Counted from the stretch's first letter, positions 51,479 through 61,485 are shown. The stretch: DNA of 64,000 bases from Halalkalicoccus jeotgali B3 (GCF_000196895.1 NC_014299.1:124001-188000), one strand, 5' to 3'. The notes: generated by a model not told the origin, from the sequence alone. Numbers and translations: made by a program.

Positions 51479-51825
51479 TCGGCGAACGACTCACCCCGTT
51501 AGATCCTGTACGAACGTCACCTGCTTCTCGATACACGCGGTAGCGGTAGGGACCGTGCTTCTCGCCGCCGCTCATGCAGTGACAACTGTCGTATCTCTTC
51601 TCGTCCGAATCGAGGGGAACACTAATGCGTCGCTGGTGCTGGAGGAGATTGGTCCCTCCAATGTATCCCTCAAGCGAGAGTCTGCTCGCTCGTAATTAGC
51701 CCCTGTACCCGGCAGCGGTGCCGGCGCTTCGGTATCAGGGACTGATCAATAGCGTATCAAACAGTATCGACAGTTGTTTCGGCTTCTAGCAATTCACATC
51801 TAAATATTGCAGTTAAGGATTAGTA
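51479..51825. other. Spacer after the dehydrogenase
   Basis: 347 bp. CTGGTGCTGGAGGAGATTGG and GGTCCCTCC have short inverted matches near 51635-51660. No gene is seen. Confidence 0.4.
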
Positions 51826-52086
51826 ATGAACATCAGTATGACTCTTGATCGACGGATTTCACGACACACCTCGTTCGCAAGGCCACTTCTCAAGAAGCGG
51901 CAGCCGCTAGTCGGACGCATGCGAGACAATCGAGTCCATAAGGACAAAACCAACCTGAGCAATACAGATCAATGGCGGTACGCATGTCGAGTGTGTGGAA
52001 CACCGTACAGACGGAGCGTCGATACCTGCAACGATTGTGGAAGTGCTGCCATCGTTCCCACTACCCAACTGACCTCCAAGAACTGA
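51826..52086 (+). CDS. Small zinc-ribbon protein
   Basis: 86 residues. The C-terminal half has YACRVCGTPYRRSVDTCNDC followed by GSAAIVPTTQL, a CxxC-N(13)-CxxC zinc ribbon. The first 45 residues are basic and less convincing. Start ATG 51826. Could be a small DNA- or RNA-binding protein; function unknown. Confidence 0.5.
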   Translation: MNISMTLDRRISRHTSFARPLLKKRQPLVGRMRDNRVHKDKTNLSNTDQWRYACRVCGTPYRRSVDTCNDCGSAAIVPTTQLTSKN

Positions 52087-52452
52087 TCCGACAGATCCCG
52101 ATCCAGCTTCACACGGCAGAGTTGATAAGCGCGATCGGAGACCCCGTGGAAGACGTCTCTTGGGCAACTACTGGCGGTTGCACGCCCACAGAATCCGATC
52201 CCCGATTTTGCACAATATCCGAGCGTCCCGATGTGCAAAAACGCACCCTCAACAGGCGAGATTGATCCAGTTGGAAGTAGATCACGCCGGTCGATCAGCA
52301 CTTAGAGGAAGATAGTGCCGGGAAGTCGCCGTTGAGTAACCCGCGAGAAACGGCTGTCAGGGACAGATGTGCAAGAAACGGACTCCTGATCACCCTAGTT
52401 CCCTGCTTCGTTCCATCGTATTGAGGGATGAAGCAGCTGTTAGGTAGTTCTT
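52087..52452. other. Right end of the unit, no gene seen
   Basis: 366 bp containing the second 75-bp hairpin repeat and little else. The last bases include GTTAGG-TAGTTCTT-CCTAAC (52439-52458), an inverted repeat across the head-to-tail junction, which could be where circular units were joined or resolved. Confidence 0.4.
52174..52246. repeat. 75-bp hairpin repeat, copy B
   Basis: GGTTGCACGCCCACAGAATC onward to TTTTGCACAATATCCGAG and GATGTGCAAAA; homologue of 48522-48596, same direction, 3.65 kb apart inside the unit. Recombination between the two would delete the RelE/RHH module, the MITE and the dehydrogenase. Confidence 0.5.
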
Positions 52453-52492
52453 CCTAACGAATCAGTAGTGACGTTGAAGAAGAGAAGAGAAG

Positions 52493-52741
52493 TTAGTCGC
52501 TAATGTTCACGCCGGACTGGATCTCATATTCGAGTTCGACCTGCGACATGGACAGCAAGGCCGCGAGTTCCGGTGTCATATCGGGGTGATCCATCGCCCG
52601 ATCGAGATTCTTCATCATCTCCTCGGTAAACTGTGCGCTCGCATCGATCGCGCCCGACCGCGTAGATTCGTTCAGAAGATCGCCTACGCGGTCGTATAAG
52701 TCTGTACGCCACTCGTATTTGTCGGATGTGTTGATTCTCAT
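52493..52741 (-). CDS. DUF7692-like protein, copy 2
   Basis: Second copy of 33726-33974. Its downstream side faces the unit junction instead of the sequence at 33.6 kb, so only its terminator context differs between the copies. Confidence 0.6.
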   Translation of the reverse strand: MRINTSDKYEWRTDLYDRVGDLLNESTRSGAIDASAQFTEEMMKNLDRAMDHPDMTPELAALLSMSQVELEYEIQSGVNISD

Positions 52742-52841
52742 GGATCTGTCTTTACCTAATGCTTATACGCAATAGGAAATAAAGACATCAATATGCTATT
52801 GAGCAATAGGGATTATGTAGGTGGGGCAGGTATCGTCTGAT

Positions 52842-53108
52842 ATGGAGCGAAAGCGCGACGATTCGGGGAAATTCGTCCCACAAGTTACCGATGAACGGGT
52901 CTTGGACGCACTCGGAGAGGGAACCTTATCGGCTCAGCAGGTAGCCGATAAACTCGGATGCTCGCGACAGGCGGCCGACCGACGGCTACGGAATCTCCTC
53001 GAGGACGGGACAGTCGAGAAACACACCTTCGGACCCAGAAGCGTCGCGTGGTCGCTCACCGACGAGCTTCAGGATGTCGTCTGTGAGGGCGAAAGCGATG
53101 ACGAATAG
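52842..53108 (+). CDS. Winged-helix antitoxin-like protein, copy 2
   Basis: Second copy of 34075-34341 with the same 11-bp overlap into doc and the same CAATAG repeats upstream (52742-52841). Confidence 0.7.
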   Translation: MERKRDDSGKFVPQVTDERVLDALGEGTLSAQQVADKLGCSRQAADRRLRNLLEDGTVEKHTFGPRSVAWSLTDELQDVVCEGESDDE

Positions 53109-53517
53109 CGGTGATGGCACTCTCCCGACAGCGAAAGATATCGTAACTGTCCACGATGAGATTGATGAGGAATATGATTTGAAGTACAAGGGTGCCCGCG
53201 TTGCATCACCGAGACTTGAACTCCGTCCACATACCCGCAAGGCGGCCGAATATGACGATGTGTACATACGAGCCGCCTTTTTGCTTCGGAAGGTGGTGAC
53301 GGCCCATGTATTCGAAGATGGAAATAAGCGCACTGCATGGAACGTGGCAACATCGTATTTAGAGCAGGCCGGCGCGCAACGAGCTGATACAGACGTGGCG
53401 GAAGCTCGTGTCGTGCGTAGTATCCGGAAATATGAGGTGGAGGAAATCGCCAAGTGGTTGGAAACCGGCGCGATCGACAAATCACGATTGAACCCACCCC
53501 GGACGGATAATGAATAA
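53098..53517 (+). CDS. doc: Doc-like toxin, copy 2
   Basis: Second copy of 34331-34750; the HVFEDGNKRTA motif is intact, so both copies should be active and both antitoxins needed. Confidence 0.85.
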   Translation: MTNSGDGTLPTAKDIVTVHDEIDEEYDLKYKGARVASPRLELRPHTRKAAEYDDVYIRAAFLLRKVVTAHVFEDGNKRTAWNVATSYLEQAGAQRADTDVAEARVVRSIRKYEVEEIAKWLETGAIDKSRLNPPRTDNE

Positions 53518-53532
53518 GTAGGTGTGAACACT

Positions 53533-53658
53533 ATGGAAGACAACATGAGCAAGACGCACAACCAGGAATCAAACGACAGCGAGAACGAATCATTCGTCGA
53601 GACAGCCCGTCGGATGCGGGATGAGGAACGTGATGTTCTCGACGCGCTTGAGGATTAG
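53533..53658 (+). CDS. 41-residue acidic protein, copy 2
   Basis: Second copy of 34766-34891, 15 bases after doc. Confidence 0.4.
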   Translation: MEDNMSKTHNQESNDSENESFVETARRMRDEERDVLDALED

Positions 53659-53784
53659 CTCCGTTTTTTGAGGTTGCGCCTACGGCCCGCGGAATGAGAA
53701 GCGCCTGATTCTCGAGCAGCGGGAGGAAAACACGGAACTCATGAACCACGCTCAGACGGAACACGCCTATCGTGAGGCAAGTTT

Positions 53785-54135
53785 TTACTGCTCCTTGGAT
53801 GGCATACCTGTCAACCACCATTTAGCGCGTGTCATAATTCCTGCTTGAGCACGTTGCTTCTGAAGTGATTGCTCGTCTTCTACGACTTTGACTAGTTCAT
53901 TGGATGCATCTATCTTCTCAGTGGTTGCAATCAGTTTAGATTGAAGCTCATCGATTCGTGCTTCAGCATGATTCAACTCTGATTCAAGCTGCTCCGTCTG
54001 TGATTCACACTGAATCGCTCGATCAAAAATACGTCTAATAGCCTCTGCATCACTAATATCGCTATCTGCCTTTGATTGTACTTCATTAATATACTCGATA
54101 TGTTCTGCTCGGACTTGTGGAGTGATTCGCTTCAT
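53785..54135 (-). CDS. RHH plus coiled-coil protein, copy 2
   Basis: Second copy of 35018-35368. Confidence 0.55.
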   Translation of the reverse strand: MKRITPQVRAEHIEYINEVQSKADSDISDAEAIRRIFDRAIQCESQTEQLESELNHAEARIDELQSKLIATTEKIDASNELVKVVEDEQSLQKQRAQAGIMTRAKWWLTGMPSKEQ

Positions 54136-54688
54136 GATGCAGTATGAATCGTTAATGGATCATAGAGGTACGTCAGCCAACCGTCAGACATTCATTCGCT
54201 ATCTGTCACTGACCTTTATAAGCAAGGTGTGTGAGGTCATACGCAAAGCTACGGAACACGAAAAAGGCCGGAAGGGGCCAGACCTAATACATCTCCCCTT
54301 TCTGGCTGGCATGGCATAACTGTTTGCCTGTCTCGTTAGCCCGTGGCTCATCAGATGGCCATGACAGCAATTCCCAATGCTGCAGAGAGACACGCGGTCG
54401 GTGCGACCTTCTTCAGCATGGATGCTGCACCGGAGGCGCAGCTGATAGAAGACGAGATTACGTTAGATACGCGAGGCTGTGCAGGTAGTTCGATCGAACG
54501 GCGCTGGGAGCCCCCTCTTGAGACGGGGTCCAGGCTCCCATCAGCGCCGAAACACGCACAATCGAAGGCTGGCACCTTCGATGCGAGGCCTTGGGCCTCT
54601 ACCTGGGTATTGGACGTCCGGGTTCATGGGTCTTTCTCGTCGCGGTGCGGTGCCCGGCCCGTCCGGCCGTGATCGGACGACCGGAACG
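54136..54688. other. Stem-loop region, copy 2
   Basis: Second copy of 35369-35921; the two adjacent hairpins are at 54500-54548 and 54561-54582. Confidence 0.45.
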
Positions 54689-54796
54689 ATGACGACTGAC
54701 AGCATCACCAAACCAGACCACGACTCGGAGTTCGTACGCGCAACTGCCCTCTCGCGATTTGACCCGCGACAGAGCACGCTCACGGAGGCGATCTAA
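54689..54796 (+). CDS. 35-residue leader protein, copy 2
   Basis: Second copy of 35922-36029, again joined to the next gene by TAATG. Confidence 0.5.
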   Translation: MTTDSITKPDHDSEFVRATALSRFDPRQSTLTEAI

Positions 54797-54924
54797 TGGC
54801 TCAATGCGAGGGCGGCGGCCACGTCACAGCCCTATTCGTCCGAGTGTTCGGGGTATCGGGCGCGATCGCTGGCTGTTTCGAGTGTTCTGACCGCCAGACG
54901 GTTCGGAGTGGGTTCGATGAGTGA
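54796..54924 (+). CDS. Cys/His mini-protein, copy 2
   Basis: Second copy of 36029-36157; putative zinc ligands unchanged. Confidence 0.5.
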   Translation: MAQCEGGGHVTALFVRVFGVSGAIAGCFECSDRQTVRSGFDE

Positions 54925-56560
54925 GTCACGTTTCCTGCTTGAGACGGCTGTGGACGAATTTGGTGGGAACCTGATTTACACCGGAAACGACCTCCTCCCG
55001 CACTTCGCACTCGACAAGGCGGTTAAGGACGCCGACGGATCGGCCCGCGCCCGGTTCGACAGGGGCGACGAAACGTGGGTAGCCACACTCTCCTATCAGG
55101 AATCGGGGCTTGCACCGCGCGATCACCCGGACTATCGCCTCCAGACGGTTCGCGAGCACCGGATTACCGTCAAACCAGTAGAGGACCAGGCCGGGAAACG
55201 TCGGGCGCGCTTCCATGTCGCGCCACGCTGGCCGGATATGCGAACGACAGACGGAGATTCAATCTCGACACCCGATATTGTAGGCGTGAACGTTCGCGCT
55301 CAGGGTGCCAAACTCGACTTTGGGGAGTATCCTGAACTCCTCCGAGGGGGGGCCGAAGCCCTAGACATCAATCCGGCGTACTTCACGGGCGAGCACTCCT
55401 ACTCAAATATCTACGAGGCCGAAACGTACGTTCGGGTCAATCGGTCCAAGTCGGGCCGTGTGTTCGGGCGCGGGTCCGTCATGGAACGAATCTTTGAGTT
55501 GGCCGCCGAATCGGGCAAATACCGAAAACTCGTCGAGGACGATACGGGCGGAGACGGGTTCATGCACATGGCGGCGTTCCGGCCTGAGACGGCAGGTGCG
55601 CTCATCTCGGGCCACGAATACGGTAAGCGGATCAAACACTACCTGCTCAAGAATCCGCCTGAGGACCCGTCAGACCCGTTGTATCACCCAAAGGTGTGTA
55701 TGCTGTTCAAGAAGTCGCTCAATACGTCTACGGTCCCGTGGTCGGACAAGGCGGGGCTTCGACGGGAGTTAGACGAGCAGCTGCTAAATCTCTTGAGTTG
55801 GGCTGGCCTGCCGACCCGTCCGAACGAATCGAGCGACACCTACGTTCCCGATGGATACTTTGAGGACACGGACACGATTCGGCCGACGATCTCCCTGATA
55901 GACGACCCGACACCGGACATCAAGCGAGAGCAAGGGACGGCCGTAATCAAGGCGCTTGCTGGCCTTGGGACAGGAAACCCGGACCTCAACAACTCGGACG
56001 CCGAAGCCTTGCAGGTCATGGCCGACGGGGGACAGGTCCAAGACGTCACCTCACTGGCCGAGGCGATCGGCCGTTCGCGCCGGACGGTCTACCGGATCGT
56101 CGACCGTCTCTCGGACCTCTTAACGCTCGAGAACGGGGCCGTCGCCTTCGGGTCGGACTATCTGGCCTCGCAGGCCCGCCACGGGCTCAGACACGCCCGT
56201 GAGGCCTTCGAGAACGACGGCAAGGGTTCGGGCGAATCGAGCGCATGGTCGGCGTGGTGCGCCGAATACGGGCCTGAGGTTTCTGACCGGTTTCCTGACG
56301 CCGACATTACCCGGGTCAAACTCGAGTTTGGTGAGATACCCGACGAGGCCGACATGGAGGAGATGCTGAAAGAAGGGCTAACGGCGTGGATCCGTTCAGG
56401 CCGTGATAAAGTCGAGTACGTAGCAGGCCGTGCCTTCTGGCGTCAGAACGGAGAGGGGCTATCCACATCGGACACGCCCGGCAGTCGGGCCGGTGGTATG
56501 CCAGATACTGTCCCGTCCCGGTCAACGACGACCGGATCAGATCTCAAATCCGTCAGATAG
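54917..56560 (+). CDS. DUF7845-like candidate replication protein, copy 2
   Basis: Second copy of 36150-37793. If this is the initiator, a tandem array carries one initiator gene per unit, as a resolved or unresolved plasmid multimer would. Confidence 0.55.
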   Translation: MSESRFLLETAVDEFGGNLIYTGNDLLPHFALDKAVKDADGSARARFDRGDETWVATLSYQESGLAPRDHPDYRLQTVREHRITVKPVEDQAGKRRARFHVAPRWPDMRTTDGDSISTPDIVGVNVRAQGAKLDFGEYPELLRGGAEALDINPAYFTGEHSYSNIYEAETYVRVNRSKSGRVFGRGSVMERIFELAAESGKYRKLVEDDTGGDGFMHMAAFRPETAGALISGHEYGKRIKHYLLKNPPEDPSDPLYHPKVCMLFKKSLNTSTVPWSDKAGLRRELDEQLLNLLSWAGLPTRPNESSDTYVPDGYFEDTDTIRPTISLIDDPTPDIKREQGTAVIKALAGLGTGNPDLNNSDAEALQVMADGGQVQDVTSLAEAIGRSRRTVYRIVDRLSDLLTLENGAVAFGSDYLASQARHGLRHAREAFENDGKGSGESSAWSAWCAEYGPEVSDRFPDADITRVKLEFGEIPDEADMEEMLKEGLTAWIRSGRDKVEYVAGRAFWRQNGEGLSTSDTPGSRAGGMPDTVPSRSTTTGSDLKSVR

Positions 56561-56940
56561 CGCGGCGTTCCTGAGTGGCAACACTATCCACCGTCCCGTT
56601 TTCGGCTTGATTTTCGTCGTCTGAGGCTCCGTTTCGGGTGGAATTTTTCGCGCGTTTCTGCGAAGGTGGCGGTGGTATTTTGATTGAGTGCCCTTAGGCA
56701 CGCCTCCTAAGAGAATATTGACACCCCCTGTCGAAACCGGACTAACCCCACACTGTGAGGCGGTGCGGTTCATCCTGCTGCGGTGGGGGGGAAGCGGGGC
56801 TGGTATCTTATCTCGCACTTCTCCAAACGGAGTAGAAGCATTTCCGATTAGCCGTCATGCGTCTGAGGGCCATCCGCCGATTACCGTTCTTTCTCTGAAG
56901 GAGACAGCTTTATGGCGCACGTGGACGTACATGTATGTGT
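56561..56940. other. Spacer after the rep-like gene, copy 2
   Basis: Second copy of 37794-38173, with the GTGCC/GGCAC hairpin at 56688-56701. Confidence 0.4.
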
Positions 56941-57174
56941 ATGGCTACAAAGACACTCACGATCACCGAGGACGCCTATGAGCGCCTGAAAGCGCACAAG
57001 CGCGGTGACGAGAGCTTCAGCGATGTAGTAAACCGGCTCTCGAAGTCACGAGACAACCCGAAAAAGGCGCGAGGGCTTTGGGATGACATCGACGCAGGGC
57101 AGGACCACAAAGAGAAACACCAGCAACTTGGCGAGGAGATTGACGACCACTACGATGAGATGTTTGGACAATAG
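56941..57174 (+). CDS. vapB: VapB antitoxin, copy 2
   Basis: Second copy of 38174-38407. Confidence 0.85.
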   Translation: MATKTLTITEDAYERLKAHKRGDESFSDVVNRLSKSRDNPKKARGLWDDIDAGQDHKEKHQQLGEEIDDHYDEMFGQ

Positions 57175-57553
57175 CGTCCTAAGCGACTATCTTCGCTCGG
57201 ACAACCCCCGCCACGAACAGGCGGCCACAGTAATCGAGTCCTATGATGGAGCGTGGTATCTCCCGATGCCAGTGTTGTGGGAGGCTCTGCGATACGGAGC
57301 ACAGGCCTCCCGAAAACCCGGTGTTACCAAAACTGAGGCAGCGCTAAATTGGGCCGATCCCCTTCCGGTAACGGCAGGTGCGGTCACTGAGGCAGCCATG
57401 ATCGAGGCTGAACTCCTCGACCAGGGCACGCCGATCAATGCAGTGGACATGCTAATAGCAGGGATTGTCCGTGAAGCAGGCGCGACGATCGTTACCCGCG
57501 ATAGTGACTTCAACCGTATTGAGGGCCTCCAAGTCACCAATATTGACGAGTAG
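57155..57553 (+). CDS. vapC: VapC toxin, copy 2
   Basis: Second copy of 38388-38786; all four PIN acidic positions retained. Confidence 0.9.
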   Translation: MRCLDNSVLSDYLRSDNPRHEQAATVIESYDGAWYLPMPVLWEALRYGAQASRKPGVTKTEAALNWADPLPVTAGAVTEAAMIEAELLDQGTPINAVDMLIAGIVREAGATIVTRDSDFNRIEGLQVTNIDE

Positions 57554-57566
57554 GCTCTATCGCTGG

Positions 57567-57729
57567 CTACTCGTCGCCGTCGTCGCTCTCCTCGCTCTCG
57601 TCGTCCTCCGATCCAACGGTGATTTTGTGTAGTACTCGTTTTCGTACACCTCGACACAGTTCCGTTGTCTGGCGTCTCGATCGTTCCCGAGTACGCCGAG
57701 TTCTTTCAGTCGGCGAGTGACTGTTTACC
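57567..57729 (-). pseudogene. Winged-helix remnant, copy 2
   Basis: Second copy of 38800-38962. The same A-run frameshift is present in both copies, so if it is an error it was copied with the assembly; if real it predates the duplication. Confidence 0.4.
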
Positions 57730-57746
57730 TTATCCTGCCAGCCCCG

Positions 57747-57765
57747 ACGGCCCCAAAGGGGCCGT
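57747..57765. terminator. GC hairpin, copy 2
   Basis: Second copy of 38980-38998. Confidence 0.45.
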
Positions 57766-57841
57766 GAGGCTCCCGCGGTGGAGGAGGGGAGAAACAAACT
57801 AATAGGCAAGTTCAAGTGCTCACCATAAGCAATAGCTCTCA

Positions 57842-58045
57842 ATGTCCGCAAGCGACGACTACGAATACAAGATGATCCAGCCGTCGACTGGTCTATTAGG
57901 AATTAAGACAGAAAACACGGAAAAGAAAGTCAACAGACTTGCTAAAGACGGCTGGGAACTTGACGAGGTAATCGAGAACTGGTTTTGGGGAGATAATCTC
58001 ATCTTCAAACGCCCTCGGTCAAGTGGGAACGCAAACGTAGACTAG
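57842..58045 (+). CDS. DUF4177-like protein, copy 2
   Basis: Second copy of 39075-39278. Confidence 0.75.
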   Translation: MSASDDYEYKMIQPSTGLLGIKTENTEKKVNRLAKDGWELDEVIENWFWGDNLIFKRPRSSGNANVD

Positions 58046-58058
58046 CCGTTCGAACCAC

Positions 58059-58244
58059 ATGGTGATAAAACCGATTTTGGATATGGGCCAGCAATCGGCT
58101 ATTGCTACGCTGTTGCTATTTGGGTTCGGTGTCGTATTTCTATTGATTGGCGGGTTTGTCGGTTTTCAACTGGATACGGTCACTGCTGGCTACGGGCGTC
58201 AGCGTGTGGCTTTCATGTGTATCTTTCTATGGCATTTGGTCTAG
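58059..58244 (+). CDS. Small membrane protein, copy 2
   Basis: Second copy of 39292-39477. Confidence 0.45.
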   Translation: MVIKPILDMGQQSAIATLLLFGFGVVFLLIGGFVGFQLDTVTAGYGRQRVAFMCIFLWHLV

Positions 58245-58400
58245 CATTTTCTACGTAGCCTGCGTCAGATAATGACCACCCCCGTCAGTAGTCACTTGCT
58301 TACTGACAGAGGGCTCTGACAGAGTTGATTGCAGCAGCGAGGCCTAGAGCACCAGTCACGGCACCCAAACAGATATATCAGCGGTCGTCGTTCAGAGCGC

Positions 58401-58628
58401 ATGAATCCCATCGTATGGGCGAAATCCAAAGGTCCCGCGTATGTCGGATTAGAGATCACAGCAACGATTTGCATTGTTCTCTTAATCTCGTTTACTGTGG
58501 TGAAAATCAACAACCCCTCTTACCAACCTACTATTGATTCATCGCTTATTGCCGTTGCCGCGATCTTCTTCGCAATTGTCGGTATGCAATTCGACAAATC
58601 CAACCGCGATAGTAGTAGTAGTCTGTAG
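58401..58628 (+). CDS. Small two-helix membrane protein, copy 2
   Basis: Second copy of 39634-39861. Confidence 0.45.
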   Translation: MNPIVWAKSKGPAYVGLEITATICIVLLISFTVVKINNPSYQPTIDSSLIAVAAIFFAIVGMQFDKSNRDSSSSL

Positions 58629-58791
58629 CCACCTGGTTGCTGACCCGGGGTGTCGCTCCGGTGTAATTAGCATGCTACTGAGCGTGTCATAGAATCGGTC
58701 ACGTGACCTTTGAAATCCGTAGTGAACGGTAGATATAGACCGTTCACACCCATTAACTGGGTTTATCCCGCTAGAAATCCAAAGACATCAT

Positions 58792-58962
58792 ATGTCTGAC
58801 GAAGAGGACGATCAAATAGATTCGAATAAGATGGGTCTAGGGATTGCGTTCGGACCTCTAATGGGAGTCGTTCTTGGGCTTGTACTGAATGATATCGGGA
58901 TAGGTATTGCGATTGGGATGAGTCTCGGTACCATTTTCGGTGTAGTGTGGGGCCTAACGTAG
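58792..58962 (+). CDS. Glycine-rich membrane protein, copy 2
   Basis: Second copy of 40025-40195. Confidence 0.5.
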   Translation: MSDEEDDQIDSNKMGLGIAFGPLMGVVLGLVLNDIGIGIAIGMSLGTIFGVVWGLT

Positions 58963-59216
58963 TTTACTGCCACGTGCGAACGTGAACAGCTGACCCTGTA
59001 CTTACAGGTATATGTGCCGGCTGATTCAAGCAGAACAAGTTGAAACCAACGCTCTGAGTGTCTTTCTATGACACGCTCTGCTACTCTCAATAGACCGCTC
59101 TTGTTGACAGGGGTATTCTGAATTAAACGGCGTGGGGCTACTAACAGTCTGTCAGTAAGCAAGTGGCTACTTGTATGGAGAGATAGAGATAAGCCACTGG
59201 CACGATCAGCAATAAC

Positions 59217-59426
59217 ATGGTTTCAAAGCCTACACAACAGACACTAGGCACTGCTTGGATGATAGTCATCCTCGGCATTTCGACATTCCTGATAATACTC
59301 GCCTCCAGCGGCGACGGAGCCGTTTGGGGAATGCTTGGAGTGATTGTCGGAACCGCCTGTGCGCTGCTCGGATTATACATTGGGCACACTGAGAGTGGCG
59401 ATCCAGCCTGTGCGTGTCGAAGTTAG
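59217..59426 (+). CDS. Small two-helix membrane protein with CAC end, copy 2
   Basis: Second copy of 40450-40659. Confidence 0.5.
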   Translation: MVSKPTQQTLGTAWMIVILGISTFLIILASSGDGAVWGMLGVIVGTACALLGLYIGHTESGDPACACRS

Positions 59427-59479
59427 GGAACAACCGCGCCGCCCTGTAACGAAGGGAGTGACTGCTGACAGGGAGTGAG

Positions 59480-59899
59480 CTATACAGATTCCGTATTCGC
59501 GGTGTCGAATTGCTCGCGTTTGCTGTAGAGATACACCGCAACGAACGCGGGTACGACGACTCCCAAAAGTGTTACCGGTTCAGGTGTCTGTACCACCGCG
59601 ATAAGGCTACTGATCGCTGCACCAGTATAGAGGACGAACCCCCACGTCCATGCCCAAGATCGCCCGATCCACAACCCGGCAGCGACGACGAGCAAGCCGA
59701 CACCCACAACGAATACGAAGGCAACGACGAGGAGGGATGCAGTAGTCCCATCTGTGAGACTGGGGTTCGTAGCGATTTCAAGAGCGGCGATGGCTAGCAC
59801 GAATGCGGCGACTCCGAAGATGGCCGCGAGGATTTTGACTCCTATCGAAGGTTTTCTAGAAGACCCGACCGTGTCTGCCCATCGACTTATCATACCCAT
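59480..59899 (-). CDS. Four-helix membrane protein, copy 2
   Basis: Second copy of 40713-41132. Confidence 0.5.
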   Translation of the reverse strand: MGMISRWADTVGSSRKPSIGVKILAAIFGVAAFVLAIAALEIATNPSLTDGTTASLLVVAFVFVVGVGLLVVAAGLWIGRSWAWTWGFVLYTGAAISSLIAVVQTPEPVTLLGVVVPAFVAVYLYSKREQFDTANTESV

Positions 59900-60316
59900 A
59901 CCGAATCTAGTGTTCGGTCGTCACATAGTTATTTCGCGGAGTGCTGGAGGAGCGGGAACCCGACCGTCAAATGAGCCATGCACTTCGGCGTTCACCCCCG
60001 TATCCCGCCAGCGCGCCGCGGTTTGGCGCGCGTCGGCAGGGGCCGGGTATGGGTCCGGTCCCGGCCGGGTCGGCATGACTTATGATAGAGGCAAGGAAGG
60101 ATTCGGCCACGTTGACCCACCAAGGCGACGATAGACCGCGGTTAAGCACCCATGTTTAAGTGTCTAGCCGTATATAAAATATATGGAAGCGGCGATGACC
60201 ACCGACCTGCGCACTCGGTGCGAGCATCGGCGCGATTCGTCGTCAAGTCATAGCTGGGGGGTTCGACACCCCTCTGCGGGTTTCAAATACACAATCATAA
60301 TCAGACAATCATAATC
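59900..60316. promoter_or_regulatory. Operon promoter and leader, copy 2
   Basis: Second copy of 41133-41549: TATA box near 60170-60186, T-arm-like stem-loop near 60257-60274, doubled CAATCATAATC before the start. Confidence 0.5.
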
Positions 60317-60901
60317 ATGAGTAGCAACACAAGCGAGCGGTTGGCACAGACGGTCGATTTGGTCGGCAAGGACCTCGAGGACCTGACGGTTGCGGAGTTT
60401 GCAAAGGCGCTTGAAGCGGCCGGATTCGTCCGAGCGGGCGAGGGCGAGGGAGACGAATCGGTGGAGGCAGCGGCACGCCGGGTCGTCATGCAGGACACCG
60501 ACGCCGCTCAGGACACACTCGCGAAGTACGGGACTGGCGTGGACGACAACGGCCTCAAAACCACCGGGGAAATGACGGCCGAATCCCGTCGCCGACAGGC
60601 CGAGATCGCGGCGACCGAGGCCGAGTCACGGTCTGGCGACCCGCTCGAAGCGTTCGGGACTGGTGTCGATAACAACGGCCTCGAGGAGTTGACGGCCAAC
60701 GAGATTCCGGCCGAACTCGACGCCGACACCGCGAGCGACGCCCATCCGTATCAGCATGGCCCGGCCGACGCCTCCGAGGACGACCCCAACCCCCTCGTTG
60801 AGGAGTACGGCACGGGCGTCCAGGGGGACCACTCGCGGGCTGACGAGGAACGGACCAAACTCGCCAAAGCAATTGCTCGCGAACTGAGCAAGCGGGAGTG
60901 A
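60317..60901 (+). CDS. GTGV-repeat protein, copy 2
   Basis: Second copy of 41550-42134. Confidence 0.6.
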   Translation: MSSNTSERLAQTVDLVGKDLEDLTVAEFAKALEAAGFVRAGEGEGDESVEAAARRVVMQDTDAAQDTLAKYGTGVDDNGLKTTGEMTAESRRRQAEIAATEAESRSGDPLEAFGTGVDNNGLEELTANEIPAELDADTASDAHPYQHGPADASEDDPNPLVEEYGTGVQGDHSRADEERTKLAKAIARELSKRE

Positions 60902-60905
60902 GTTC

Positions 60906-61139
60906 ATGCGCTCACCTCGAGATCTCACGTCTCGCGTCTCGGACCTGGAGGGGGGCACCGGCCCCGAAAACCTCCCGGCGGCGGGGATAATCGTCCTCCT
61001 CTCGACGGCGAAGGCGGGCGGCTCACTCCTCTGGGAGGACAAAGAGCGGGGCATCATCCTCGTGGATGGCGAGCCTCACAAGGTCACGGACAACGCAGTC
61101 GAGAAGTTGGATCTAGACCCGTCGATAAGCCGCGGATAA
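60906..61139 (+). CDS. Operon gene 2, copy 2
   Basis: Second copy of 42139-42372 (LTSRVSDLE N-terminus). Confidence 0.55.
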   Translation: MRSPRDLTSRVSDLEGGTGPENLPAAGIIVLLSTAKAGGSLLWEDKERGIILVDGEPHKVTDNAVEKLDLDPSISRG

Positions 61140-61150
61140 TCTCACCACTC

Positions 61151-61222
61151 ATGCACGCTATAACCACCGACATTGCCGAGACCGGGCGGGAAGTACGCCA
61201 ACCCATGGGGGGTTCGGTATGA
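61151..61222 (+). CDS. Operon gene 3 peptide, copy 2
   Basis: Second copy of 42384-42455. Confidence 0.35.
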   Translation: MHAITTDIAETGREVRQPMGGSV

Positions 61223-61485
61223 GCGCGGATTCGCCGCCGACACCAGAGACCGACGGGCCGGACATCCCGGACCGCGCGGAAGTGATTTCCCTCCTCGAGG
61301 ACGGCATATCAGAGGCCCACCGGAAGGTGACTGCCGGGCGGGTTCGCGACGCCGAGAACGAAAAGGTCCGTCAGGGGTGGATTCGCCAGCTGGCATACGC
61401 ATGCGGACAGTATCGTCAGTTGAAAAAGGACCAGGACCTCGAGGAACTGGCCGAGCGGGTTGAGCAACTGGAGGAGCGCCAATGA
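61219..61485 (+). CDS. Operon gene 4, copy 2
   Basis: Second copy of 42452-42718 (LAERVEQLE C-terminus). Confidence 0.55.
   Translation: MSADSPPTPETDGPDIPDRAEVISLLEDGISEAHRKVTAGRVRDAENEKVRQGWIRQLAYACGQYRQLKKDQDLEELAERVEQLEERQ

Larger units (their letters stand above)
33686..52452 (+). mobile_element. 18,767-bp mobilisable plasmid-like unit, copy 1
   Basis: Everything from 33686 to at least 45233 reappears from 52453 to the window end with a constant offset of 18,767, and every predicted protein in the overlap is the same. The unit is therefore 33686-52452 joined head to tail to a second copy. It encodes relaxase, coupling ATPase, a DUF7845-like candidate replication protein, four toxin-antitoxin-like modules and many small proteins, with no integrase. 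The flanks of the two starts are similar but not equal (TAGATAGTCTGTA and TAGGTAGTTCTT before CCTAACGAATC). It could be a tandem integrated plasmid or an assembly through a circular multicopy plasmid. Confidence 0.75.

Noticed and set aside
33686-52452. Unit interpreted as an integrated provirus
   Set aside because: No capsid, terminase, portal or integrase signature is visible; relaxase, coupling ATPase and toxin modules point to a plasmid.
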